From: Akkermansia sp.
Lineage (GTDB): Bacteria; Verrucomicrobiota; Verrucomicrobiia; Verrucomicrobiales; Akkermansiaceae
Assembly (NCBI GenBank): GCA_017415995.1
Contig: JAFQDN010000055.1
Span: forward strand, 1 to 64,000
DNA length: 64,000 nucleotides
Direction of reading: 5' to 3'
The notes under the pieces are model-generated. The model saw only the letters and a program-made list of their open reading frames with translations, was not told the origin of the DNA and ran no database searches. This document shows positions 45,430-52,908 of the stretch, piece after piece. Numbering within the stretch: the stretch's first letter is position 1; each line of letters begins with the position of its first letter. The position numbers were made by a program, and so were the translations under genes.

Positions 45430-46605
45430 TTACGAGATCTCAGAAAGCCGCAGATCAATCAGTTTTCTGATACGTAGTAAGAACTTAAGCAAGCCGGCAG
45501 ACTCCGGAGTAAGCGGTTCTGAGGCCAAGAGCTCGGACTGGTACTCAGCCGTCAGCAAAGCAAGCGCCAAATACATGTGACACATAGCGTGATCACGCAA
45601 TGCGGTGTGGCCACGCATCACATAGTTCATGCCATAGCAAGTTGGACACCAATGGCGGATGGGGCACCCCACGCAATGCGGGTCTTCCCTGTTTTGCGGG
45701 AGTGTCAAATTCACCTCTTCCAAAGGAAGCGCCTTATCCCCAACCGTGAGGGGAGTGAACATTTGGCAGCCGTATTTTTTCCCGTCGATATCGTAACAAG
45801 TACAACGAGTGGCGCATCCGCAAGCGATGCTACCACACATATCTGCATCTTCGCCACCCTTGAAAAAGCGGTTTATCAATGTCGTCGGCAAGCTTTTATC
45901 GGCCATAAAAGCTTGTTTAAGCTTACGTCCCTCACGCAGCAACACTGCTGCACATTCCTTCGGCCAATGAATGCCGCCTGCAAGTTCTGCGCGTATGTGA
46001 AAGCCGTTTTTCAGCGCAACCAAGATACTATCCGTCAGAGACTCCAAGGACTCCGGGGGAATCGTCATGCGGAAGGGATGACTAGGCCAAGTAGCCTTGC
46101 TGAAATCTACAGCGGAGTCATTCGCCTTGCCTCGATTGCGCAGTTGAGCCTCAGCAGAGCCATCATAACTCACGCCGTAGAACACCAAATCACTGTTGGC
46201 AGCTAACCAGCCTTTAATTTCATCTGTCAGCAGAGTTCCGTTTGAAGATATGGTAAACTGAACAGGAATATCCCGTACATTCTCCCGCACCCACTCCACA
46301 AGATAGCGAATGACGTCAAAATTCAGCAACGGTTCCCCGCCGAATAAATCGACCAACATCCACTTATACTCAGAGCTGTTGCGTACATTCTGCAGTTGTT
46401 CTCGGAAAGCAGACAAAGCCGTCTCGCGACTCATTTTGCGAGCAGACTTAAACTTCTCATAGCAATAGCTGCAATTCAAATTGCAACTGTGCGTCAGAAT
46501 AAGCATGCAAAGCTTTGCGCTGCGAGGATCTTTCCCCATAGCTTTAGCTACTGCGGAAGCTGCCTCCAACGGAGCGTGCATTACTTCTGTAGTTGTTTCA
46601 TCCAT
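45430..46605 (-). CDS. radical SAM/SPASM enzyme B, likely RiPP maturase
   Basis: A paralog of rSAM-A, with 391 residues. The cluster motif is CNLNCSYCYEKF (C41, C45, C48), then VDLFGGEPLLNF. The SPASM end has CGSIACGCATRCTC, GCQMF, CVGCPIRHWCPTC and a final CHMY. The start ATG at 46605 gives a short N-terminal extension. The small 47-residue peptide gene is 44 bases upstream. A hairpin separates its stop from peptide B. It probably modifies one or both Cys-rich peptides, though no chemistry can be assigned from sequence. Confidence 0.87.
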   Translation of the reverse strand: MDETTTEVMHAPLEAASAVAKAMGKDPRSAKLCMLILTHSCNLNCSYCYEKFKSARKMSRETALSAFREQLQNVRNSSEYKWMLVDLFGGEPLLNFDVIRYLVEWVRENVRDIPVQFTISSNGTLLTDEIKGWLAANSDLVFYGVSYDGSAEAQLRNRGKANDSAVDFSKATWPSHPFRMTIPPESLESLTDSILVALKNGFHIRAELAGGIHWPKECAAVLLREGRKLKQAFMADKSLPTTLINRFFKGGEDADMCGSIACGCATRCTCYDIDGKKYGCQMFTPLTVGDKALPLEEVNLTLPQNREDPHCVGCPIRHWCPTCYGMNYVMRGHTALRDHAMCHMYLALALLTAEYQSELLASEPLTPESAGLLKFLLRIRKLIDLRLSEIS

Positions 46606-46649
46606 AATGAATATAATTCTTGTCTATAACAGATTAATTAGTCTCAGGG

Positions 46650-46793
46650 TTAATCTTTCGTAACCCACCACCACACACGAAGAATCATAGGCAAACACAA
46701 ACCACAACCTAAAACCATCATTTCCTGACATTGAAACAAATTTCCAAGCGCAGCTACGAGGACACCAACAATTAATGCAATAACGTAATACAT
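46650..46793 (-). CDS. small membrane peptide (47 aa)
   Basis: ATG at 46793; the product begins MYYVIALIVGVLVAALG and has two hydrophobic stretches with a Cys-containing middle, then WWW near the end. It resembles the 52-residue peptide at 50309-50467 in its length and its CLP/FLP stretch, so the two are paralogs. The gene lies between the membrane-ankyrin gene (27 bases upstream) and rSAM-B (44 bases downstream). The role is unknown; a membrane partner or immunity function is possible. Confidence 0.6.
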   Translation of the reverse strand: MYYVIALIVGVLVAALGNLFQCQEMMVLGCGLCLPMILRVWWWVTKD

Positions 46794-46820
46794 ATTCTAA
46801 AGTCTATCTTAAACGGGCTA

Positions 46821-47606
46821 TTAATAGCGATACCTCGAACTATAGCTGTTGTTTTGAGAATTAAGCTTATTCTCGATTTCACAATAACAGCTATACTTTC
46901 CACCATCTTTGGCCATATCAAGAGCCGTCTTTCCTTGCTTGTTTTTAATGCTGAGGTCTATATTGGGGGTATTAAGCAAAGCTTTAACACAATCCGTATA
47001 CCCTAAGAAAGCAGCCAAGTGCAAAGGAGTATTGCCGAGCTTATCCTGCTGATTCACATTTTCTCCCTTAGCAATTAAGCGTTTAACCTCAATGACATTA
47101 TTTGCTAACACAGCCTTATGCAAAGCGGTTTGACCATTACCCTCCTCTTTTACTTTGACAATAATATATTTTTCAATGTAGTGGTAGCTGACATAGCTAA
47201 CACCACCTATCATCACAATACCGAAGAAGGAACCGAGCACATATCGGAGGAAATTATTGCGGATAAAAGAAAATGAAGCAAGCGACAGTTGCAGCATCAG
47301 CATGAAAATGTTTATCGTCAGGATGATGGGGATCAATATAAAGCTCAATAGCGTGACGCCACACGCCCAAATAGCCATACCGACACAGCCCAAGTCGCGG
47401 ATACTCAACATCATGACAAAGTAGGAATCTCGTCCCATTGCGCCACAAACAACACCGGCGTACACACACAGCACAAAAAAGGCAATCAAGATACCATCGC
47501 CATCGGTCTCGCACAGTCCTTGCAAAATGTATGATATGCAAGCAATTCCAATAGCTAACACTAACAAACAACGAAAAATAATACCGATACGTCCTAAAAT
47601 TGTCAT
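46821..47606 (-). CDS. membrane protein with C-terminal ankyrin repeats (261 aa)
   Basis: I chose the ATG at 47606, since an ATG at 47624 lies inside the inverted-repeat arm. Four hydrophobic segments fill residues 5-150 (RCLLVLAIGIACISYIL, IAFFVLCVYAGVVCGAM, CGVTLLSFILIPIILTINIFML, YVLGSFFGIVMIGGVSYVSY). Residues 165-250 hold two to three ankyrin repeats (NGQTALHKAVLANNVIEVKRL, GNTPLHLAAFLGYTDCVKAL). It is the first gene after the second inverted-repeat element, whose promoter-like sequence points at it. A shortened copy of its start lies at 50519-50614. Confidence 0.82.
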   Translation of the reverse strand: MTILGRIGIIFRCLLVLAIGIACISYILQGLCETDGDGILIAFFVLCVYAGVVCGAMGRDSYFVMMLSIRDLGCVGMAIWACGVTLLSFILIPIILTINIFMLMLQLSLASFSFIRNNFLRYVLGSFFGIVMIGGVSYVSYHYIEKYIIVKVKEEGNGQTALHKAVLANNVIEVKRLIAKGENVNQQDKLGNTPLHLAAFLGYTDCVKALLNTPNIDLSIKNKQGKTALDMAKDGGKYSCYCEIENKLNSQNNSYSSRYRY

Positions 47607-47618
47607 GCACGAATCATA

Positions 47619-47801
47619 CTGCATTCCGAATGCTGATGTCTTAATGATTATTCGTTATAAGGACTTTGGCTACATATATGCATGAAAAGTGTGTGCGCGG
47701 AAATAAGACCTTGAATCTGCAAAAGATTCCTTATATGCTGATTTACACATTTTTTTGTATGATGAATTATTTTTGAGTTGACATCAGCATTCGGAATGCA
47801 G
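47619..47801. repeat. inverted-repeat element, copy 2
   Basis: Two 22-bp arms match perfectly (47619-47640 and 47780-47801). Each arm holds the palindrome gcattccgaatgc on one side (or its partner gcattcggaatgc). The interior is nearly identical to copy 1. The likeness extends to cacgtg at 47847. Confidence 0.92.
47654..47682 (-). promoter_or_regulatory. promoter-like sequence in copy 2, pointing to the membrane-ankyrin gene
   Basis: TGCATA and TATAAC lie 17 bases apart, reading leftwards. It is the same pair as in copy 1. The start falls about 40 bases before the ATG at 47606. Confidence 0.45.
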
Positions 47802-47839
47802 GTGCCCTATACATAGCCTGATTTTTTGTGATTGCTACA

Positions 47840-47872
47840 AAACACGTGCGCCCCCTTTCGGGGGCGCTGTTT
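47840..47872 (-). terminator. terminator after the 727-residue ankyrin gene
   Basis: A perfect 8-bp GC stem (gcgccccc 47848-47855 with gggggcgc 47860-47867), loop tttc. On the minus strand it is followed by ACGTGTTTTG. It separates the 727-residue gene from the second element. Confidence 0.78.
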
Positions 47873-47921
47873 TCCGGCATCGGCTGCCGAATTAAAGGCG
47901 CTGAGTGCAGCGCGTATCCGT

Positions 47922-50105
47922 TCACGCTTGCGCGCCGGCGGCTTTCAGGAGATGGACACATTCCTCATGACCACTCTCTGTAGCCACGGCAAGTGGTGTC
48001 TCGCCCTTATCTGCTGCTATATTGACATAGCAACCCGCCTTTATCAATAGCTTAACGCACTCCGCGGACCCGCAAAATGATGCATAATGAAGCGGTGTCC
48101 ACCCTGCTTTATCTGCTTGATGAACATCCACTCCTGCTTCAAGCAACAGCTCAGCACATTTTGCGTGACCGTACGTAGCTGCAATGGTGAGCGCCGTCGC
48201 GCCATTCTCATCTGTCTTGCCGGCATCAATACCTGCTTCAATGAGGGCTTTTACCACTACGGTATCGTCATGGGAAACAGCTCGATGCAGCAAGGTCCAA
48301 GCATTTTCCTTTCCGCTATCAGCATCTTCTTCGGCATCAATGTACGCGTTTACAACCTCAGTGTTACCACACGCAGCAGCCTTGTGCAGAGGCGTTTCGC
48401 CATTTTTATCTGTCCCGTTGACATCTGCTCCGGCCTCGATGAGCGCCCTTACGACTCCTGCGCAACTATACTCAGCAGTCTTATGCAGGGGTGACTGTCC
48501 GTCTTTATCTGTCTTGTTGACATCCGCTCCGGCATCGATGAGGAGGTTTACGATTGCAGTGTTACCATTCTCAGCAGCCTTAAACAACGGAGTCCTGCCA
48601 TATTTATCAGCTTTATTAACATCCGCTTTATTAACATCCGCTTCATTCACGAGCTCGGAGACAGCACCATAGTTATCATTCTCAGCAGCCTTAAACAACG
48701 GAGTCCTACCATATTTGTCTGCTTTGTTGACATCCGCTCCGGCTTCTATGAGAACTTCTACTGTTCCGGTGTGACCTTTCTCAGCAGCATTATACAGCGG
48801 AGTCTTGCCTTCCATATCTTTACTATCGACCTCCGCTCCGGCTTCTATGAGAACTTCTACTGTTCCGGTGTGACCTTTCTCAGCAGCATTATACAGCGGA
48901 GTCTTGCCTTCCATATCTTTACTATCGACCTCCGCTCCGGCCTCGATGAGCGCTTCGACGATTTCGGTTTTGCCGAACTTAGCAGCCTTATGCAGAGGAG
49001 TCTCGTCAAAAAGGACGTCTATACTATCTACCTCCGCTCCGGCATCGATGAGCGCTTTGACGATTTCAGCGTTGCCGAGCCAAGCAGCCTTATGCAGCGG
49101 AGTCCTACCATATTTGTCTGCTTTGTTGACATCCGCTCCGGCCTTTATGAGAACTTCTACTGTTTCGGTGCGACACCTCCATGAAGCGACATGAAGCGGA
49201 GTCTCGCCAACCTCATCTTTACTATTGACATCCGCCCCTGCCTCGATGAGCGCTTCGACGGTTTCAGCGTTGTCTTCCCAAGCAGCCATATGCAGCGGTG
49301 TCTTGCCATCCTTATCTGTGCATTCGACATCAGCTCCGGCTTTTATGAGCACTTTGACGGTTTCGGTGTGCCCCTTCCCTGCAGCATCATGTAGCGGAGT
49401 TTTGCCATCCTTATCTGTACTATCGACATCCGCTCCGGCTTTTATGAGCACTTTGACGGTTTCGGTGAGACCTTTCAATGCAGCCCAGTGTAGCGGAGTT
49501 TTGCCATCCTTATCTGTACTATCGACATCCGCTCCGGCTTTTATGAGCACTTTGACGGTTTCGGTGAGACCTTTCAATGCAGCCCAGTGTAGCGGAGTAT
49601 AGCCATCCTCATCTTTACTATCGACATCCGCTCCGGCATCTATGAGTGCTTTTACGATTTCGGTGTGACCTTCCTCAGCAGCGCTATACAGCGGACAGCA
49701 TAAACTACATATGCCTGAGCCGTTGACATCCGCTCCGGCTTTTATGAGCACTTTTACGGTTTCGGCATTCTCAGAAGCAGCCGCATTCAGTGGCGTATCG
49801 CCAACCTCATTTACTATACTATCGACATCCGCTCCGGCATCTATAAGCGCTTTTACGGTTTCGGCATTCCCGGAAGCAGCAGCCGCATACAGTGGCGTAC
49901 AGCCATCCTCATCTTTACTATTGACATCCGCCCCAGCCTCGATAAGAGCTTTTACGGTTTCGGGGTGATCGCGCCAAGCAGCCATATGCAAGGGAATCCG
50001 TCCATCTTTATCTGTACCGTTGACATCCTCGCCGGCAGCGATGAGTTTTTTTACGATTTCTGTTCGGCCTTGTTCAACCGCCATTACCAGTGTCATTTTA
50101 CTCAT
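47922..50105 (-). CDS. ankyrin repeat protein (727 aa)
   Basis: The product is made up of about 21 ankyrin repeats of 33 residues from near the start (MTLVMAVEQGRTEIVKKLI) to the end, without a signal peptide or membrane segment. Many repeats are ETVKVLIKAGADVDSTDKDG-type. Two pairs of adjacent units are almost or fully identical at the DNA level, 99 bases long (49391-49589 and 48741-48938). Such arrays change length by recombination. A protein-binding role in the cytoplasm is likely. It follows the small peptide gene at 50309. Confidence 0.9.
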   Translation of the reverse strand: MSKMTLVMAVEQGRTEIVKKLIAAGEDVNGTDKDGRIPLHMAAWRDHPETVKALIEAGADVNSKDEDGCTPLYAAAASGNAETVKALIDAGADVDSIVNEVGDTPLNAAASENAETVKVLIKAGADVNGSGICSLCCPLYSAAEEGHTEIVKALIDAGADVDSKDEDGYTPLHWAALKGLTETVKVLIKAGADVDSTDKDGKTPLHWAALKGLTETVKVLIKAGADVDSTDKDGKTPLHDAAGKGHTETVKVLIKAGADVECTDKDGKTPLHMAAWEDNAETVEALIEAGADVNSKDEVGETPLHVASWRCRTETVEVLIKAGADVNKADKYGRTPLHKAAWLGNAEIVKALIDAGAEVDSIDVLFDETPLHKAAKFGKTEIVEALIEAGAEVDSKDMEGKTPLYNAAEKGHTGTVEVLIEAGAEVDSKDMEGKTPLYNAAEKGHTGTVEVLIEAGADVNKADKYGRTPLFKAAENDNYGAVSELVNEADVNKADVNKADKYGRTPLFKAAENGNTAIVNLLIDAGADVNKTDKDGQSPLHKTAEYSCAGVVRALIEAGADVNGTDKNGETPLHKAAACGNTEVVNAYIDAEEDADSGKENAWTLLHRAVSHDDTVVVKALIEAGIDAGKTDENGATALTIAATYGHAKCAELLLEAGVDVHQADKAGWTPLHYASFCGSAECVKLLIKAGCYVNIAADKGETPLAVATESGHEECVHLLKAAGAQA
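48741..48938. repeat. two tandem 99-bp units in the 727-residue ankyrin gene
   Basis: The units starting at 48741 and 48840 read the same over almost their full length. They code for two ankyrin repeats. Confidence 0.85.
49391..49589. repeat. two tandem 99-bp units in the 727-residue ankyrin gene
   Basis: The units starting at 49391 and 49490 agree closely, and the start of a third (from 49589) continues the pattern. They code for KVLIKAGADVDSTDKDG-type repeats. Confidence 0.85.
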
Positions 50106-50308
50106 AATTTTGTTGATTTGCGTATTAAATAATTCTTAACCCATATCCACCGAGAGCGCGAGTGCACGGACAGCGGCAATAGACAGCCCAGAGGCGGGGG
50201 CTCTGTGCTCCGACGTGTTGTATTGAGTGAAGAGATGTGCGAACATATGGAGAAAATAAGGTTTAGGGAGAATTTAGAGAGAACGGGGTGAAAAGAGAGA
50301 AGAGCGGT

Positions 50309-50467
50309 TTAACGAAAATCCCTCAGGAATTTGGCAATACGAAAGACAATAGGGAGAAAACACATGACGCCCAGCCAAAAGATTTCCTCAGCAGCCAAAT
50401 AGTGACCGGCGGCCATCAAAGCCCCCCCGGATATTAACAACAGTACAATTACCAGTAATTGACGCAT
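50309..50467 (-). CDS. small membrane peptide (52 aa)
   Basis: ATG at 50467. The product begins MRQLLVIVLLLISGGALMAAGH, has two hydrophobic stretches around LGVMCFLPIVF and a basic end (KFLRDFR). It resembles the 47-residue peptide at 46650, with the same spacing of the second stretch. Both lie downstream of a membrane-ankyrin start and an inverted-repeat element. A gap of 200 bases separates it from the 727-residue ankyrin gene; I see no gene in that gap. Confidence 0.6.
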   Translation of the reverse strand: MRQLLVIVLLLISGGALMAAGHYLAAEEIFWLGVMCFLPIVFRIAKFLRDFR

Positions 50468-50518
50468 AAGTAATTCTATTCTGAATCAGTTTAGTACAGA
50501 TTAGCAACACTGCAAGCA

Positions 50519-50614
50519 TTAACTTTCGTGGTAAATAGCAGGAAAGGCATACAAACAGATTGCCAACACCGGAAAACAACGAACGATAACACACGTGTGA
50601 GCTAAGATTGTCAT
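50519..50614 (-). pseudogene. stub of a membrane-ankyrin gene
   Basis: The 31 codons (MTILAHTCVIVRCFPVLAI...) match the start of the gene at 46821 (MTILGRIGIIFRCLLVLAI) and then stop at a TAA. The rest of the gene is gone. It sits in the same place relative to the third element as the full gene does relative to the second. Confidence 0.65.
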
Positions 50615-50626
50615 GTTGGAATCATA

Positions 50627-50811
50627 CTGCATTACTAATGCTGATGTCGTAATGACTGCTCATTATAAGGATTTTAAGCACATATGTAAATGAAAAGTGC
50701 GTGCGCAGTGAATAACACGTTGCATCAGACAAACTTTCCTTATATGCTGTTTTTGCACATTTTTTTGTGTTACGGATTACTTTTGAGTTGACATCAGCAT
50801 TAGTAAAGCAG
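50627..50811. repeat. inverted-repeat element, copy 3, next to the recombinase gene
   Basis: Arms at 50627-50648 and 50790-50811 match in 21 of 22 bases as an inverted repeat. The central palindrome reads gcattactaatgc on the left and its partner gcattagtaa on the right, so the middle differs from copies 1 and 2 but agrees between the two arms. The interior is related to copies 1 and 2 but more diverged. The right arm ends 11 bases before the recombinase ATG. Confidence 0.9.
50662..50690 (-). promoter_or_regulatory. strong promoter-like sequence in copy 3, pointing left
   Basis: Reading leftwards, TTTACA and TATAAT lie exactly 17 bases apart, near-perfect sigma-70 boxes. Transcription would start inside or just before the left arm and run towards the stub, the 52-residue peptide and the 727-residue gene. 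It points away from the recombinase gene in this orientation. Confidence 0.7.
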
Positions 50812-50822
50812 GAGATAGCAAT

Positions 50823-51965
50823 ATGGAAGCGAGCATCGGAATGAAACTGACGAAGGAAGACGCGGAGCGTTTGGTACAGGAAGCGTTGGAGAATCTGGGA
50901 GAGGGAGCAATGAGGAAGAGCCGGCTGGAGCAAATACAGGAGGTAAGGCGAGTATTGCAGAGAGGAGTGAAAAGCATCCGCGAAGAGGAGGCTACGGAGA
51001 CGCTGGGTAATGCGGCGTGGGCAAGCGTGAAAGCGCGGAGGGAATTAAGAGAGAGCTCACGGCGGGATTTGCGTCATTTTGTGAGGCGGATACTGCGAGT
51101 AGAAGGAGTAGCGGAGCTACCATTGCGAGGGATAAGCAGCAAGGAATGCCGGCGCATCCTGAAAGCGGCATTTGCCAACAGCCGAAGCAGTTACATAAAA
51201 GGCCGGGCAGTCTTGAGTAGCATATTCAGCTACGGGCTCATGCAAGAGTGGTGCAGCGAAAACCCGGTAAAACGCATAGAAGTACCGAAGACAGAGGAGA
51301 AAACCATAGAACCGCTGAGTACGGATGAAGTGGAGCGCTTGCTGAAAACAGCACAAAAGCCACAACACCGCTGCATGGCATTTTCGCTGAGGCTTATGCT
51401 GTATTGCGGCATACGTCCGACGGAGGTAAAGCGATTGAAAGAGAGTGATATATACAAAGAAGAAGGCATCGTCATCATCCGGCCGAACAGCAGCAAAACC
51501 GGGGGTGGGCGCACCGTAACCCTGCGCGGGATGCAGGGATTGAAAGCGCATGAATTACAAATACCGCGCAATTGGAACAGGCGGTGGCGCGCCCTGCGCC
51601 GAGACGCGGGATTTACGCATTGGACGGCCGATGTATGCCGACATACCTTTGCGAGTTACCACGCCGCGAGGTTCCGCAACTTGCCGGAATTGCAGCTGGA
51701 GATGGGGCACCGCGACAGCAGCTTGCTACGCACCCGTTACATGGTGCCCGTCAGCAAAACAGAGGCAGAAAAGTTTTGGAAAATGCGCCCGATAGCGCCT
51801 GAACGCAGGGGGCGAAAACACCGCATTTTACACAACAGCAGGGAGAATGACGGTGATTATTCTTCACCGGGCTTTTTAGAGGAGCCCATGGGGGTCCAAG
51901 AGTCATCCTCATCATCAGAGGCAGCGCCACCGGCGGGGGGCTTTTTGTCGCCCATGGGGTTGTAA
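50823..51965 (+). CDS. tyrosine recombinase/site-specific integrase
   Basis: A 380-residue recombinase. The catalytic residues are R198 (CGIRPTEVKRL), K225, R273-H274 (VCRHTFAS), H296 (LEMGHRD) and Y306 (RTRYM). The first histidine of the HxxR box is an Asp (D270). An N-terminal SAM-like core-binding part covers about 1-155. The start ATG at 50823 has a good RBS (aggag at 50810-50814) that overlaps the right arm of copy 3. The last 35 codons, rich in Ser and Pro, are antisense to the 3' end of the thioredoxin-like gene, so the native C-terminus may be around residue 345. It likely acts on the inverted-repeat arms. Confidence 0.9.
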   Translation: MEASIGMKLTKEDAERLVQEALENLGEGAMRKSRLEQIQEVRRVLQRGVKSIREEEATETLGNAAWASVKARRELRESSRRDLRHFVRRILRVEGVAELPLRGISSKECRRILKAAFANSRSSYIKGRAVLSSIFSYGLMQEWCSENPVKRIEVPKTEEKTIEPLSTDEVERLLKTAQKPQHRCMAFSLRLMLYCGIRPTEVKRLKESDIYKEEGIVIIRPNSSKTGGGRTVTLRGMQGLKAHELQIPRNWNRRWRALRRDAGFTHWTADVCRHTFASYHAARFRNLPELQLEMGHRDSSLLRTRYMVPVSKTEAEKFWKMRPIAPERRGRKHRILHNSRENDGDYSSPGFLEEPMGVQESSSSSEAAPPAGGFLSPMGL

Positions 51966-52891
51966 GAATCGCCGGAGGAAGAGGAATCAGCCTCGGAATC
52001 CGTATTTTTGCGCTGAGCGACGGGGATGTAGGGGGTGTCCTGAGAGGGGTCCGCCTCTTTTGGGGCAACCCAGAGAGCAATGGCCCCCTCCGCGTAGGCA
52101 GCGTAAACGGAATGGGGGTCAATGTTGCGCATTTCCGTATAAACAGCCCGCAAGCGATTGGCAGAGCAGCCATTACGGCGCAAATGGCCGGCATATGCAG
52201 CCATGATTTCCTGGCGCTGGCGGCGCGTATAAAAGCCGGAATCCACAAGGCTGCGTACGTAGTTATTGGCCTCCTCGGCAGACATGGGTTGGAGCGCCTC
52301 CACAACGGTGATGGGGTCAAAGGGAGGGCCTGCAACCTGAGCAGGCAAATGCAACTGAACATCGGCCGCCTGCGCCAAGAGAGCCGTTTTTTTATCGCCT
52401 GATAAACGCTGAGCCTTATCGAGGATTTTTTCCTGAGCTTCAAAGGAATCCAGCAATTTGAGCAAGGCGGGGGTGGCGGATTCCGGGGATTTCATTTCAT
52501 CCGCACTTTGGACAACCCCGCGCAAGTTGCCGGAGCCATCCAACACCACAAGACAGGGATAACTCCAAATACCGGCAGGGAGGGAATGCTGCCCCATAAT
52601 TTTATGCCATTGTTTGAGCTCCTTTTCATTAGGGAGCTGGAACACCGGCACCTCCAAAAAGACACAATTGCGCACGGCTTGGGCAATACCGCGTTTTTTG
52701 ATGAACGACTCATACGCCTGCTCGCTGACGTTGTCATAATTGGCACCGTAACAGAAAAGCACAACAGGCTTACTGCCGCCGGACTTGCGCAAAGCCTCTT
52801 GGTAGGTTTTTGCCGTAGCAGCACAAACTGAATCCGCCAGCAGTAAAGCAGCTGCCACCGTTACCTGAAGAAAACGCCGTATCATCATCAT
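51857..52891 (-). CDS. exported thioredoxin-like protein
   Basis: A signal peptide begins at one of three ATGs, 52891, 52888 or 52885 (IRRFLQVTVAAALLLADSVCAA). Residues 25-160 show a thioredoxin-like fold (VVLFCYGANYDN, PAGIWSYPCLVVLDGSG with the cis-Pro position), but no CxxC pair, so no redox activity is expected. The rest is helical and ends in a Ser/Pro/Asp-rich tail with PMG repeats. It starts 17 bases after the 891-residue gene stops. Its 3' end overlaps the recombinase gene by 109 bases tail to tail. Confidence 0.75.
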   Translation of the reverse strand: MMMIRRFLQVTVAAALLLADSVCAATAKTYQEALRKSGGSKPVVLFCYGANYDNVSEQAYESFIKKRGIAQAVRNCVFLEVPVFQLPNEKELKQWHKIMGQHSLPAGIWSYPCLVVLDGSGNLRGVVQSADEMKSPESATPALLKLLDSFEAQEKILDKAQRLSGDKKTALLAQAADVQLHLPAQVAGPPFDPITVVEALQPMSAEEANNYVRSLVDSGFYTRRQRQEIMAAYAGHLRRNGCSANRLRAVYTEMRNIDPHSVYAAYAEGAIALWVAPKEADPSQDTPYIPVAQRKNTDSEADSSSSGDSYNPMGDKKPPAGGAASDDEDDSWTPMGSSKKPGEE

Positions 52892-52908
52892 TACCGGAAT
52901 AAGAGTTA

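Noticed and set aside
40421-50105. Regular repeats in the ankyrin genes as a CRISPR array
   Set aside because: The periods (99 and 111 bp) match ankyrin codons and are read through in frame. There are no short repeats with unlike spacers and no cas genes.
36285-50811. Reading the three elements as integron attC sites with a cassette array
   Set aside because: The arm sequences do not show the RYYYAAC/GTTRRRY core of attC, and the recombinase lacks a clear IntI-type feature. Genes between elements are long multi-gene runs rather than single cassettes.
36285-50811. Reading the elements as MITEs
   Set aside because: No target-site duplication is seen, and copies 1 and 2 stay alike beyond the right arm. 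Arms that match within but not between copies fit inversion better than transposition.
50788-50816. TTGACA at the right arm of copy 3 as the recombinase promoter
   Set aside because: No -10 box lies at the right distance (the place reads ggagat, which is the RBS), and the same TTGACA occurs in all three right arms as part of the arm.
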